Source: Gnetum montanum (Eukaryota > Streptophyta > Gnetopsida > Gnetales > Gnetaceae). From it: 64,000 nt of DNA. The stretch covers positions 356,281 through 420,280 of the forward strand of contig MNCI01020108.1 in NCBI GenBank assembly GCA_015680685.1, read 5' to 3'. Positions 34,601-46,445 of the stretch are shown here, one piece after another; the stretch's first letter is position 1; every line of letters begins with the position of its first letter. A program made the position numbers and the translations under genes. The notes beneath the pieces were generated by a model that did not search any database, was not told the origin of the DNA, and saw only the letters and a program-made list of their open reading frames with translations.

Positions 34601-35737
34601 CAACACATATCCGACCCAACAGTCATGAAAAATAACAAGAAAGTTACCCCACGTGAGATACGACTGTTAGGTCCAATGGATCAAGTGGCCATGGACAAGA
34701 ATATACCGAATGGTAAAGACTTAGCTAACATCCTAACATAGGTTACGCAAGCCCTTAAACAAAAGAACACATCATTAAGCTTGTACGACCTCATATTGAC
34801 TTCGCCAGTTCATCGTGAGGCCTTAGTACAAATGTTAACATCGATCCCAGTTAGTGAAAATTTACTCGCAAATGAACCCTCTATACACGTGGTAATGTCT
34901 ACACGACAAGGATCAACATCTAAATCATTAGACTTTCATCCCGAAAACATTAAGATTGATGAGAAAATTGGAGACGTCACCCATGCACCCATGTTTATAA
35001 CCATACGAGTTAATCAATTCAAAATACATTGAGTACACGTAGATGACGGAGTAGCCACAAACGTAGTGCCTTATCCCATCATTAAATAGTTAGGGCTTAC
35101 AGAATTAATTAAGCCAATGTCTACAACATGCCTGAAGTCATTTAATGGGTCACAAGTAGTGGTAAAAGGTACATTGACCTTGGATTTTATAGCAGGGGAT
35201 CGATTCCCCACATTCGTAGACTTTGTGGTTATTGATGAGATGCCTGGTTTTAACCTAATCTTGGGATGACCCTGGTTGGCCCAATTAAAAGCGGTGTGTT
35301 CCCCCATTCATCAAGAGATTCACTTACCTTACGAGGGGGGTGAAATCATTATCCATGGGGATGTTGCTACATCCACGATCTCATCTGACACGGAGGCAAA
35401 TCAAGGCTCCGAAGTTAAATTTGAGTAGCTTGAACAAGAGGACACTCCACATGAGCATAAACTTGACAGAATTTCCAAAAGGCCCATACCGAAAGAAGCA
35501 AATGAAACCCAAAGTGATGACCAACCCATAAATCGTGATCCCTCAAAAACGAAGGAAATGCCACCTAACCTAGAAACATCCAAGGATACTGACTCAGAGC
35601 CTACTCCACCAGACGTCTCCTGGGTAGAGCTACCATTCAACGTAATCAGCAAAGGAGATGCCGAGTATCGGATTGTACCCATCAAATCCACTCTTAACAT
35701 AAAAATGAAAAAAATCAAAAAGTTATTAAAAAATTAA
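31648..35737 (+). pseudogene. Element D gag-protease polyprotein
   Basis: From ATG 31648 (MNTANTNVSTMS) the frame runs to about 32280, shifts once, and can then be followed to 35737 with roughly a dozen stops. A Pro/Gln-rich N-terminal part precedes the gag core (about 32800-33400: LPQLTKYNGEGDPNAHL, GRALDWYQALP, FVTRFKYNL). The C-terminal part has about six repeats of (R)P-x-PFVV-x-VP (34010-34410). The aspartic protease lies at about 35000-35330: the active-site block reads VDDGVATNVVPYPI where D-(N/S/T)-G-(S/A) is expected, and the late block is FNLILG-stop-PWL with Arg replaced by TGA. This is the Tat-lineage protease pattern. It is dead as it stands. Confidence 0.8.
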
Positions 35738-36381
35738 CAAACTACGCCATTCTGCAATGACGTTAAACTACGCAAGTTCGGAATGACATTAAACTATCGC
35801 ATGTCCGCAATGACATAAAACTAGCCACAGTCAGAAATGGCCAGTTTACATCAAAACCCATCGTATCAGTCGATATCCCTCTTGTTTATTTGCGGCCTGA
35901 AATGGCCTTAAACTAGAACGATCACGTTGCAGTCTGTCATGACTTTAAATTGACACCCATGTACGTATGGCCTGAAATGGCCTTAAACTAGAGCAAGTTT
36001 ACTTTTGTTTGCCTCAAAAGCTTAAATTCCCAGTTTACATGCTATGATTACGTTTTTGCACTACAAGTTACGCTTTCCTTTATGTTTTCCTTGGCACGGT
36101 TATTGTCTAGGTTACATTTGCACTTTATTTTAAGTTTATACTTAAACAACAAAACAAGTAAAAAAGACTTTTGCTCAATGTCCCTACATTATTTCTTCTT
36201 AACATTCAGACAAAAAAAAAAAAATCGGAATGTTAAAACAACAAAAAAAATATATAAAAATACGTAAATGAGTGATTACAGAAGTTAACCAAGTTTGCGC
36301 ATCTGTTAAATACATAAGTCAAAAAAAAATATATTTTTGTTTACAATCCATAGAGACATATAACAACACCAAATTTGAAAA
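35738..36381 (+). repeat. Spacer with 'atgacNttaaact' repeats
   Basis: From 35755 to 35995 short phrases such as 'gcaatgacgttaaact', 'ggaatgacattaaacta' and 'gaaatggccttaaactag' recur every 30-60 bp. The same kind of phrase recurs downstream of the integrase (44990-45350). From 36000 to 36380 the sequence is AT-rich and would be the 3' flank of the antisense gene. Confidence 0.7.
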
Positions 36382-39300
36382 CTAAACATCAGGATCAGGA
36401 GGGGCTTTCCCCTCAAACTCCCCCGCATCATGAGTTGCCCCGCCACTGGGGCCACCTTCATCACCACCGTCGTCATGAATCTGTAAAAATAAAAGAAAAT
36501 AATTAACTAAAAAAAAGCGGTAACATTTTCTACTAAAAACAAATAAAAGTTACAAGTTTAAACGGCTTACCGAAGAGGATCCTCTTAGTCCAAACTCTAG
36601 CCGACGAAGGATTTCTTCTTCAGGGACACTTGCCCAGTCTGTTCCGTCAAAGCCAAGATCAATATTAGCTAACACCTTCCCTTTGTCTACAGCAGACCAA
36701 GTAGGATGTTTAAGAGGAAACTCGCCTACAGAAATCTCCCCAGAAGCTGTAGTGATGACTCTCTTAGGAGATTCCATCTCTACCACAGTGTGCCTAGCAA
36801 AGGCATCAAATGAAGACTGTAGGCCTAAACCCTCTACAAACATCTCCAGTTGACGCTTGTCTATGGAGATCTCCTTTAATGATTTTTTATAATGGTACTT
36901 ATGATTCTTTTCATCTTGGCCCCATTTCCGCACCTTAGAAGTGAAATCTTTCCAATCCTGACACTTGAGATTCAGCAAATCAATTTGTGCCTTTTGCTCT
37001 GCTAGCTCCCGAGTCATAGTTACTTGGCGATTTAATAGATTCCAATATCTGGTATAAGTAACCTCGGAGGTTCGCTAAGAACGATCACCCATTAACCTAG
37101 CAGAGGCAAACTCATAGCGTGACTTAAAATCATCTCGTTTTGCTGATAGTTTGGCAATCTCTTTTTCCCCCACCTGAATTCGCAACCATAGCTTTTCGAT
37201 GGAACACCTGCAGGTCCAAAGAGACTTGGTATTTTGCACAACACATTCTGCTACCTCATGATAAATTTGTCTTAGCACTTGCTCAATTTTTGATGGTAGT
37301 GTAGGTAGACTGTTAATACGAGTGGCCTCGGATGGGTCCCACTTTAGTTTAGTGCCTATCAATTTAAGGAGAATATACATTAGACATCAGACAATAGAAA
37401 CAGATGCGAAAACAAAAAGACTCAAAACATATGTACCTATTCAGGATGAGCTTGTTGGATGCGGTCAACTACCTCATTGATGATACCAAGGACAAAATCC
37501 ATCTTACTTGGCATTTCGATCTAAGTAAATGGTTCATTTGTAGAAGATGGACCACCTTCAGTAGTTGTTTCCATTGGAGTCTTCATCGTAGGAATTTTCG
37601 AATGCTAGGAGTCGTCTGGGTTTCAACATCTGCGCCTTGTAGCAACAAAAACATAAGCTCAAAACTCTAAATAATGGAAATGAAATAATTGAAAACCAAA
37701 TAAACATAATCAGGTGAATATACCGAAATCCCTTTCTTCTTCCAGATTCGGAGGATTGCCAAGGTTTAACCTTCCTTTGAAGAAATCATCAAACATCTTG
37801 TCAACTTCATCCTGATCACCAGCGTGACCTTTTTCCATGGTGACTTCTACTCGTTCTTTTATTTCTTCCCTCAAAGAGACAGGAACTTCCATCTCGTCAT
37901 TACCCGCCTCGTTCTCCTCACCTTGGTTGGTGGGGACCTCTTCCTCCTCTACGATCGGCACTAACCCCTCTCTGATTACTTCAGGGGTTGGCTTTGATGA
38001 CATTCATAAGTTCAACATCAGTTTAACATTAATGACCAAATAATAATAATAAATATATAATCATAATAAAACAAGGATAAATGAATGAGTCAGGCTTACT
38101 TACCACGTGCAGATACTTTAAATCGTATGTGTTTCACCTTTGGTTCATCTACAGCTAGAGCAACCTCTCTAGAGTGCTTAGGTCTTTGAACTTTAGATTT
38201 TTCCTTCCCGATTATCTCCCTGATTACTCGAATCGGCTCTCTTAGCAGTATAGGGAACACCACCCAGCTCCAACCTATGCTGTCACGCGTATGGATTGAA
38301 TGACTAGATGATCCCCTAGTTGTAACAGAGACCGATTCATCAATCCCTTCAAGAGCATCTTGAGATTTAATCACTTCAAACAAGTAGCGAATCCACGAGC
38401 GAGATAGTTGGTCACGATCCCTTAACACGTACTCGTTACCCACACGAACTACTAGAAATTTAGCTAGTCGACGTAGGTAACTGGCGAAGAATGCAAAGGT
38501 AAAATGGGATTGTGCCTCAATGTTCGAACGTAATCTCACTATCTCTCCATGGATACTGAGACCAATTATAACGCATCCTAGTCTCCAGAATCGTGTGCAT
38601 GATATGCACAGATTCTACCCCAAAAGTCTTCACTTGGGATAGGGACTTAGAAAACACTCGTGCTCTGAATAGTGGATACAGCTCATTTACTTCAGTTACT
38701 CTCGATCTTCCCTGCATAGGGAATTCCTTAGCACCCTTAAGTACACCTAGCCAATCCTCTAGCTCACGAACAACATGGACCTCTTTTTGTGCCCTATCCA
38801 AAGTTACTCTAGCCCCATTTGCTGGTACACCGAAGAGGTCTGAAAAGAACTCCATCGACAGATGGAAAGCTACTTTAATTTCCTTGACACGAGTGCTATA
38901 GTAAGTAACAGCTTCATTGAAAGAATCAATGATCACAATCATCTCAGTCACGGAGACATTAGGACTTAGAGCAGTAAACAACTCCATGAGGCCAACATCA
39001 CTCAAGCAACTAATAATATGCGATGGTGCCTTATCTTGCAACCACTGTTGTGCACCGTCAATCTCCCCGAATTTCATGGCCAAAGTGCCCTCAGTCTGGC
39101 CAGTTGTTATGGTGACTCCATGAGGGGTAACATCCACTGTACGCACAAGGTAAAACCATAGAATCAATACAACCAATGAGGTAGCAAAACAAACAAACGT
39201 GAGGCATCAAAAACACTATTACTTACCGTTGGCCAATGCATTAAGACCATTAGAAGCTGAATCAGCATCATGTGGGAAAACTGGCCCATTACGGGACCAA

Positions 39301-40060
39301 TCCCCATGTAGCCACCCCTGAAACCTACATTGTGCAAAAGCCTTGGAGTACTGTTTGTGCAAATGGACAATTTCACCCTTGGTCTAGGCTAACACGACAC
39401 CACAAAGAGTGGGACCTGCCATAAAAGCCTCCAAGGTGGTATGAGCCAATGCGAGTCCATCATCACTTATGCATACCCCTTCTTGATCAAATCAAGGTCT
39501 GCAAAGAAACGATGGTCAAAATATGAACAACCAATTAGCATCAAAGCAAAAATGTTAAAATTAAGCAACCTTACCTTTCTACCCTGTACACCGTTCCAGG
39601 AGGATTTTGGAACAAAGTGTGTGCACGAGAGGCTAGGAATAAGGTGCTATTGACATTGTGAGGGCCACATGATAATAAGTCCCACACACGTGTCAATGGA
39701 TGGGAGGATCTAGGCCCTCCAGACAGACCATTCCCAACCGTAAACAATCCCTCATCGATGTCGACCATGAAGGCCACTATGCCATTTGAGGATCTCGGTA
39801 ACATAGTCTCAACGACACTCCGTGCTAATTGTTCACTTACGTGAGATCATATTACTACACTGAATCCTTGTAAGATGAAGGCAAGGAACTCGCTAGCACC
39901 CATTCTGAACCATACCCCATCTCGATCAATGGTCATATCAGGTACCGGCTCTTCAGAATTAATAGTCCCGAACCACGCTAGAACTCCAGCAAGCTCCACC
40001 ACTAAGAGGAAAGGTTTTGGGCCTCTTCACAAATTCAAGAACCAGTATAAGTAAACTACA
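36382..40060 (-). pseudogene. Spliced antisense accessory gene (aORF) inside element D, unknown function
   Basis: Exons on the minus strand: (1) about 40060-39575, (2) 39498-39227, (3) 39136-38104, (4) about 37991-37724, (5) 37635-37437, (6) 37355-36571, (7) 36480-36382. Most junctions have strong sites: AAAG|GTAAGG with TTTCTTTGCAG, AACG|GTAAGT with TGTGCGTACAG, CGTG|GTAAGT, TTCG|GTATAT, and TTCG|GTAAGC with TTTTATTTTTACAG. Reading phase is preserved across junctions 1-2, 2-3, 4-5 and 6-7. A few stops remain (near 39850, 39490, 39395 and 37072), and there are frameshifts near 38530 and in exon 5. Exon 1 has VVELAGVLAWFG. Exon 3 has KVAFHLSMEFFSDLFGVPANG. Exon 4 is acidic. Exon 6 is coiled-coil-like (MTRELAEQKAQIDLLNLK). 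Exon 7 ends in a Gly/Asp-rich tail. Antisense ORFs are known in Tat elements, usually near the 3' LTR. The domain was not recognised. Confidence 0.75.
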
Positions 40061-41650
40061 CCCATAAGAAATAAAAGGGAGAGAGAGAGCTAAAAGAGCA
40101 GTTTTCATGCTGGGGGGGGGGGCCAGCACTTGGAAAAAGGCTTCCAGGGTTCACGCTGGGCATGTAGATCCTACACGTTGGGAATGTGGGTGTGCAGACC
40201 CTACACGCTGAGCATTTTGACCTCCCTTGCACGTTGAACAAGTCACTAGATTGCATAAAACTAGCCATACACCGAGCAAGGGAGATAAGGGTTAACGCTG
40301 GCCTGCATGCTAATATCCATGCCAAAGAAACAGGGCAGGCCTCACACAAATTCCATGTGATGAAATGAAAAAAAATCGAACACAAACTAACGAAAATAGT
40401 AAATGAAAACACAAATTTACACAGAGGACCAGGGTTTACTGGCGCATTGATCCAAACCATGATGGGATCATGGGCTTGGGCAAGCACTGGAGCATCGCCT
40501 CACTCTCCTCAGCAAAGGTCAAGACAAGTTTCTTCCTTCCCTGGTCTCTCACCAGCTTCCCCTTGCCCATCCCGTCGCGCTGTGTTCAAGACCTTTACGC
40601 TGGAGCAAGGACGTGCACACTAAAAGTCCTTGTCTAAGCGAAGGGGGGTTCACGCTGGAGGCTGGTTTTAAGGCTTCATGCTGAAACCTCTAAGCTGCCT
40701 TCACGTTGGGGTTTCTGATCCCTTCACGCTGAAACCTCCACGCTGCGTTCATGCTGGGGTTTCTGATCCCTTCATGCTGAAACCTCCACGTTGCCTTCAC
40801 ACTGGGGTTTGCAGCTGCACGCTACAGCTTCACGCTGCCTTCATGCTGGGGTTTCTGATCCCTTCACGCTGAAACCTCCACACTAGCTTCATGCTAGGGT
40901 TTCTGATCCTTGCACGCTAAGGGCTTTCATTTGAAACTTCACACCATGATCCTCGCCACCTTTGCTGCCTCCTTCGCACTAGATCTGCACCTTTTCATGC
41001 CCCCTATGACCAGATCCCTGCCTCCTCGTCACACTGAATCTCCCACTATTTCATGCTGAATCTTAGCTAGGTTCACGCTGAAGCTTGGCTAGGTTCAAGT
41101 TGAAGCTCGACTAGGTTCACGCTGCTCTCTGGTTCCAGCGGGACTTTGGGGGGTTTATGCTTGCTTCAGTGGCAGAGATAACTTGTCTAGTTTTAAGTTT
41201 ATTTTATTCGGTATAAATCTTCACGCCCCTCATCGCTCACGTCGACTTACCCTCGTAGAAAATCGACGTTTTGGGTATTTTACTCCAAATAAAATAAAAA
41301 TAAACACAATGATTAATTAAACACAAATAAATATAAACAAACCAAGAGTAGAGAAAAGAGTATGTAGATATGCACTAGGCTAAACATTACCCACGTAAGA
41401 CCTTGCTTAAACTAAACACCTTGGTACATACTCTTCATCTTGTAATTTCACACTTAATAAGGATTACAAATCGTACAATCAGCTAGAAATCATAAACGAA
41501 TAGCGAACGGCCCGGTAAGGTCCTAAATTGCCGTGCGACCAGGTGAGACGATAAACCAACTTTAGCATACTTCGTGCAAATTTAAATATTTGAATTAGTG
41601 TCATAAAACAATAAGCAAACCCCCCCATTTTTGTTAATGTTGCTCCCTGT
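40061..41650. other. Region upstream of the antisense gene, rich in 'ttcacgctg'
   Basis: About 40080-41160 is dense in (t/c)acgctg phrases on the plus strand, like the LTR of D. It includes the 48-bp array at 40675-40910. It could hold the promoter of the antisense gene. 41200-41640 is AT-rich and ends in a plausible 3' splice site (ctccctgtggcttggcag, about 41644-41661) just before the RT open frame. This recalls the intron that Ogre elements carry between protease and RT; no matching donor could be fixed. Confidence 0.5.
40675..40910 (+). repeat. 48-bp tandem repeat
   Basis: ctgaaacctc recurs at 40681, 40729, 40777 and 40869. The units share (t/c)tca(c/t)gctggggtttctgatccc. The first steps are exactly 48 bp, and one step of 92 bp holds a diverged unit. 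The in-frame 16-residue repeat is a by-product. Confidence 0.9.
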
Positions 41651-41653
41651 GGC

Positions 41654-44600
41654 TTGGCAGGAGCAAGCATGGATAGCAAGCAACTATTCGCGCCACTGCT
41701 CATCAATGGACCATACAGACCCATCCAATGGGAGGTGATCAGAAAGTCCATTGAGTTAGGCACATTGACTTACGAAAACTCTGTGGCATCGACAGAGGAA
41801 ACAATAGAACGCTTTCAGAGCATGACAAAATTGCTGGATATTGAAGCCAATAACATCACCGAGGATCCATTAATTGAAACCCCCATCACTATGCCAAGCG
41901 GCGAAGTTAAGATTCTAAAACTAAGTACCTTACTAGACCCACAACTTTCCGATGACATAGCAAAAGTGCTAAAAGGCAACATCAGGGCATTCGCTTGGTC
42001 TTACACTGACATGTCTGGGCTAGACCCTCGAATAGTCTAGCACAACATCATACTCGACCCAAAGTTAAGACCAGTGAAATGAAAAGCACGTAAGGTTAAG
42101 CCTGAGGTAGCGTTGGCGGTTCACAATGAGATCACCAAAATTTATCAAGCTAGTTTCATTTGAGCTGTTGACTACGCTAACTGGGTATCCAATATGGTCA
42201 TTGTCCCAAAGAAAAATGGAAGCATTTGCCTATGCATTGACTTCCGGGACCTCAATGTAGCGACCATAAAAGACGACTTTCCTCTACCTAGTATTGATCA
42301 ACTAGTTGACTCAACTGCTGGGCATGCACTGTTATGTTTTATGGATGGCTTGTCGGTATATAATTAGATCCGAATTAACCCTGAACATCAACTCAGGACA
42401 ACCTTCATGACACCATGGGGGACATTTTGTTATACGATGATGCCCTTTGGTTTAAAGAATGCTGGTGCTATGTATCAAAGAGCAATGACCTTCATCTTTA
42501 GTGATTACATCCTTTGCTCGCTCAACGATTACGTAGACAATATAGCGGTTAAATCGAAGACATAAGAGCAGCACGTACAAGACTTAGACTTAGTACTTAA
42601 GAGTTTTTTAAAATATGAGCTTAGACTGAACCCAAAGAAGTGTGTCTTTGGGGTCAAATTAGGCAAAATGCTAGGATTCATAGTTTCGGAAGCAGGGATT
42701 CGAGTAGACCTCGATAAGGTCAAGGCCATCACAAACTTGCAACCACCAAGCAACCTTACTGAACTTCGAGGCCTACAGGGTACCTTGCCAAGCAACCATT
42801 CTTTATCTACCTTGCCACATCGGATTCATCAATCATGTCTATGCTTTGCTAGAAACGAGATGATAAAACCAAAGTTCCTGTTTACTACTTGAGCCATACA
42901 TTAGTAGCCCACGAACAACGTTACAAAGACGTGGAAAGATCATGCCTTGCCCTTACCTTTTCTTTAAAGAAGTGGCGACATTATCTCTTTCGTAACCAAG
43001 TAAATATCATTTGTAAAGACAACGTGCTTAGAGCTATCACAAACAATATGTACGAATCAAGCAAGATGGCTCGATGGAAGGCAATGATTGTTGAGTTTGT
43101 CCTGCGTTACATAGCCCAATCATCCATCAAAGGTCAAGCTATAGTAAATCAGATGACTACATCACCAACACAGGATCAAGCAACGATTAATCTAGAGTTT
43201 CCAGATGAAAACGTAAGCGCAATTGACATAGTGCCCGATAACTATGATGCGATATTAAACTTTGATGGAGCATCCACCTCTCGAGGGGGAAGTGCTGCCA
43301 CCGTTATCACATATCCCTCCAAGGAGATCTAACCCTTTACTTACCGATTTAACTTTCCTTGTACCAATAATGTAGCAGAGTATGAAGGTCTCCTTAGAGG
43401 CCTCATAGTAGCACAAACGTCAAACATCACACGTCTCGTAGTTAGAGGCGACTCACAGTTAATCATAAACCAAGTCAAAGATGTTTACGCATGTAAAGCA
43501 TCTCATCTACAACCCTACTATGACCTGACGAAACACTTGCTGAAATAGTTTATAAATATAGAACTACAACATGTGTTTAGAAATGATAATACCATTGTAG
43601 ATGCACTAGCCACGTTAGCTCTAAATATCTCACCTGATATGTTTCGCGTGCTACCCAGTTCCATCGCGAGCTGTGACAAGCCCATAACTGATACTCCTGA
43701 TGAACTTTCCATAGCATCTGTTAGCACGACAGACGACGTAGAATGGTACGATGACATCAAAGAGTACCTTCTACATGGCGAACCACCTCAATATCTAACG
43801 AATGCTCAGAAGGACGCAATACGAAAATGCTCTAAACAATATACACTAGTAGGAGATACACTATGTTGTCGATCCTACAAAGGCATCTTGTTAACATGCA
43901 TTAGTAGTACTAATGGCTGAACCATCGTGGAACAAGTTCACGAAGGACTATGCGGAGGACACGTAGCACCTAAAGTAATGGCAACAAAAATCAGACGTCT
44001 AGGCTATTATTGGCCACATATGGAGTACGATTTCTTCTCCAAGGTCAAGAGGTGCAATATGTGTCAGAAGCATGGTAATCTTATACATGTTCCGCCTAAT
44101 GAATTGCATATGGCTCAAATCACATGGCCTTTCCAGAAATGGGGGTTAGACATAATAGGACCAATAACTCCCCCATCTTCTGCGGGACATAGCTTTATCA
44201 TAACCGCGACTGAATACTTCACGAAATGGGTAGAAGCTATCCCTCTTAGGAAGACCACATTGAAACAGGTATGCAACTTTATCCTTGAAAACATTGTTAC
44301 CCGTTTTGGCATCTCGATGACTATCATCACTAATAACGGGCCACAATTCAGCAGTGTCGAAACAAAAAAGTTCTGTGAGAGCTTAGGTATTAAACACTCA
44401 TTTTCATTGCCCTACTACCCTTAGAGTAACGGACAAGCGGAAGCCACGAACAAGATTGTCATCTCAGTGCTCAAGAATATGCTTACTCAGAGTAAGAAAA
44501 GATGGCACGAGTAGCTAGTATACGCATTATGGGCCTATCAGACTACGCATCGGACGTCCACAGGTAAAACATCATATAGTCTTGTTTATGGATCAGAAGC

Positions 44601-44982
44601 TGTTCTACCTCTGGAGTTGCAGGTACCATCTCTAAGGATCACACTCTCTGGACTCCTTGATGAGGGTCAAAATAATGCCTTTCGCATTGTTTACCTCGAC
44701 TCGGTGGAAGAAGAATGCACACGAGCGCTTGACCAAATCGAGTGGTATCAGAAGCAACAACGACGATGCCATCAACACGACGTTCACAAGTGCCTGATCA
44801 AAGAAGGTGACCTTGTACTTAAGATGGTCTGCGAACATTTAGAAAAATTCTCAACGAATTGGGAAGGACCTTACTTAGTCACTAAAGCATATGATAATGG
44901 AGCATTCAAGCTCGCTGACATGGACAAAAATGAATTGGCCAATCCTACGAATCACATTTACCTGAATCCATTCTACATCTGA
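41654..44982 (+). pseudogene. Element D RT, RNase H, archaeal-type RNase H and integrase
   Basis: RT (about 42050-42780): VIVPKKNG, CIDFRDLN, MPFGLKNAG, and the catalytic box YVDN at 42529-42540 instead of YVDD. A deletion near 42785 removes the RT thumb/connection and joins to RNase H (VYYLSHTLVAHEQRY, 42870-42915). A second, archaeal-type RNase H follows (FDGAS at 43261, NNVAEYEGLLRGL at 43366-43404), the mark of the Tat lineage. Integrase: HEGLCGGH with CNMCQKHG zinc binding, then LDIIGP. The second catalytic block is TNNGPQF (Asp to Asn), and the third has the stop P-stop-SNGQAEATN. The end resembles the usual C-terminal segment (WEGPYLVTKAY). Stops are mainly CAG or CGA turned to TAG or TGA. 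Confidence 0.9.
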
Positions 44983-44989
44983 TGATCTT

Positions 44990-45350
44990 AAGGTACGTCA
45001 CGGTCTTGGCATCATGACCTAAAACTGATACCACAGAGACGTCCTGGAATCATGACGGTAAACTGATACCACAGATACGTTCTGGGTTATGATTCAAAAC
45101 TAACACCTAAGAGTGGTTTTGGCATCATGACCTAAAATTGATACCACAGAGTGTCCGGTATGACATTAAACTACCACAGTTTGGTTCACCAGAGTCAGCT
45201 AAGACTATAAACTAGCTTGCCTCTTCATAGTCCGCTATGACTATAAACTAGCATCCCACCATTCGCTATGACGATAAACTAGCGACGTCCAACGGGTTAT
45301 GACGTAAAATTAACCCATGACAGTCCGCTAAGACTATAAACTGGCAATAT
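44990..45350 (+). repeat. Post-integrase repeat array 'tatgactataaactagc'
   Basis: Two linked repeat types. The first is catgacctaaaactgatacc with acagag..gt (about 45015-45150, steps of 48-52 bp or more). The second is ctatgactataaactagc (about 45190-45345, steps of 30-35 bp). Comparable phrases occur at 35755-35995. Short tandem repeats between integrase and 3' LTR are known for Tat/Ogre elements. Confidence 0.8.
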
Positions 45351-45397
45351 CATCTCTGGCACATTCATCTATTGCTGTAATTCATGACACTTCTTCA

Positions 45398-45982
45398 TTG
45401 ACGCCTGCTACATCATTCATCACATCGGCTCTGACAGCACTATTGTTGCTCATTTTGCTTGCCTTAAGTTTCACATGGTGCCTCCATTTGCATCGGCCAC
45501 ATTCATGTCTAAAGTGTTCGCTAACTCATTCACTTGTGATTTTCTTGTCTCCTTGGAGTTGTGTTTGCAGGATGACACCCAGCGATGCTTGTACATGGAT
45601 ACACTTCATCACGGTAACAAGGTGCCACATTGTTTTTGACGCACGCAACCAAGTTAATCAATCTATTCAAAAGTACATTCCCAGTTCCCAATACATTCTC
45701 CATTTCTCCAATACTCTGATTCCCTTTCCTACTTGGTTACAGTTCCTAGATACACCTAGTACACCCCAAAACTTTGAGCACACTGTTGCATGCTGCGACA
45801 CTCTCAAGGAGTTGCAACACACAACACGGCACATGAGCATGAGTGCAAAATTGAAAGAAAGCTCTCATAAAAAAAAAAGATCAAAGAGCAAAGGGCAAAA
45901 TGAACCACAAGACCCTTGGCACTTCCCAGACAAGCCACAAGTGGGAAGGCAGTTGTCTTGGAAAAAATTTCTCGTGTCTTAA
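45398..45982 (+). CDS. Open frame of 194 codons after integrase in element D, unknown
   Basis: Uninterrupted frame in an element whose other genes are full of stops. It starts MTPATSFITSALTALLLLIL with one hydrophobic segment (residues about 8-28), has a Ser/Pro- and aromatic-rich middle, and ends in a Lys-rich tract (KESSHKKKRSKSKGQ). No family is recognised. Its position after integrase is where some plant gypsy elements carry an envelope-like ORF, but nothing besides the single hydrophobic segment supports that. It may be a chance frame. Confidence 0.25.
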   Translation: MTPATSFITSALTALLLLILLALSFTWCLHLHRPHSCLKCSLTHSLVIFLSPWSCVCRMTPSDACTWIHFITVTRCHIVFDARNQVNQSIQKYIPSSQYILHFSNTLIPFPTWLQFLDTPSTPQNFEHTVACCDTLKELQHTTRHMSMSAKLKESSHKKKRSKSKGQNEPQDPWHFPDKPQVGRQLSWKKFLVS

Positions 45983-46445
45983 ACCATCATGTTACACCTC
46001 ACTGCGTGGTTTTGGTTGTCGGACAATGGGTTCCCTTAGACACTCCACAAGGGTCCTGTTTCTCCAAAGAATGCATCACCTCATTTCGTGGCTTTGGTTG
46101 TGACAACGAGTTCTCTTAAACATGATATAAGAGTCTCGTTCCTTCAAAGGACATACTCCTCATGCCTTGGTTCCAAGTTTGCCAAATATTGGCCATCAAC
46201 AAGGAACAACATGACTTGTTTGCATAAGATGAACACTCCTCTCCCACACCTGCACAATCCTTCAATTAATTCCCAATCTCGCAGTTGCAAACATCTCCAC
46301 TAGACATCATCTCAAAACTTCATCCTAGGTACTTCTGAACATGGTACGAGGACATTTGGCCAAGTGTCAATGCCTGTGGTGTTTTGTGCTTCTTTGTCGA
46401 CGTTTCTCGGGTCGAGTCCTCCAAGCATCAACAAAGAGGGGCCAA
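45983..46445 (+). other. Element D 3' region and polypurine tract
   Basis: Contains a degenerate duplication of about 85 bp (cacctcactgcgtggttttgg near 45990 / cacctcatttcgtggctttgg near 46075) and, just before the LTR, the purine-rich acaaagaggggccaa at 46430-46445. Confidence 0.6.
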
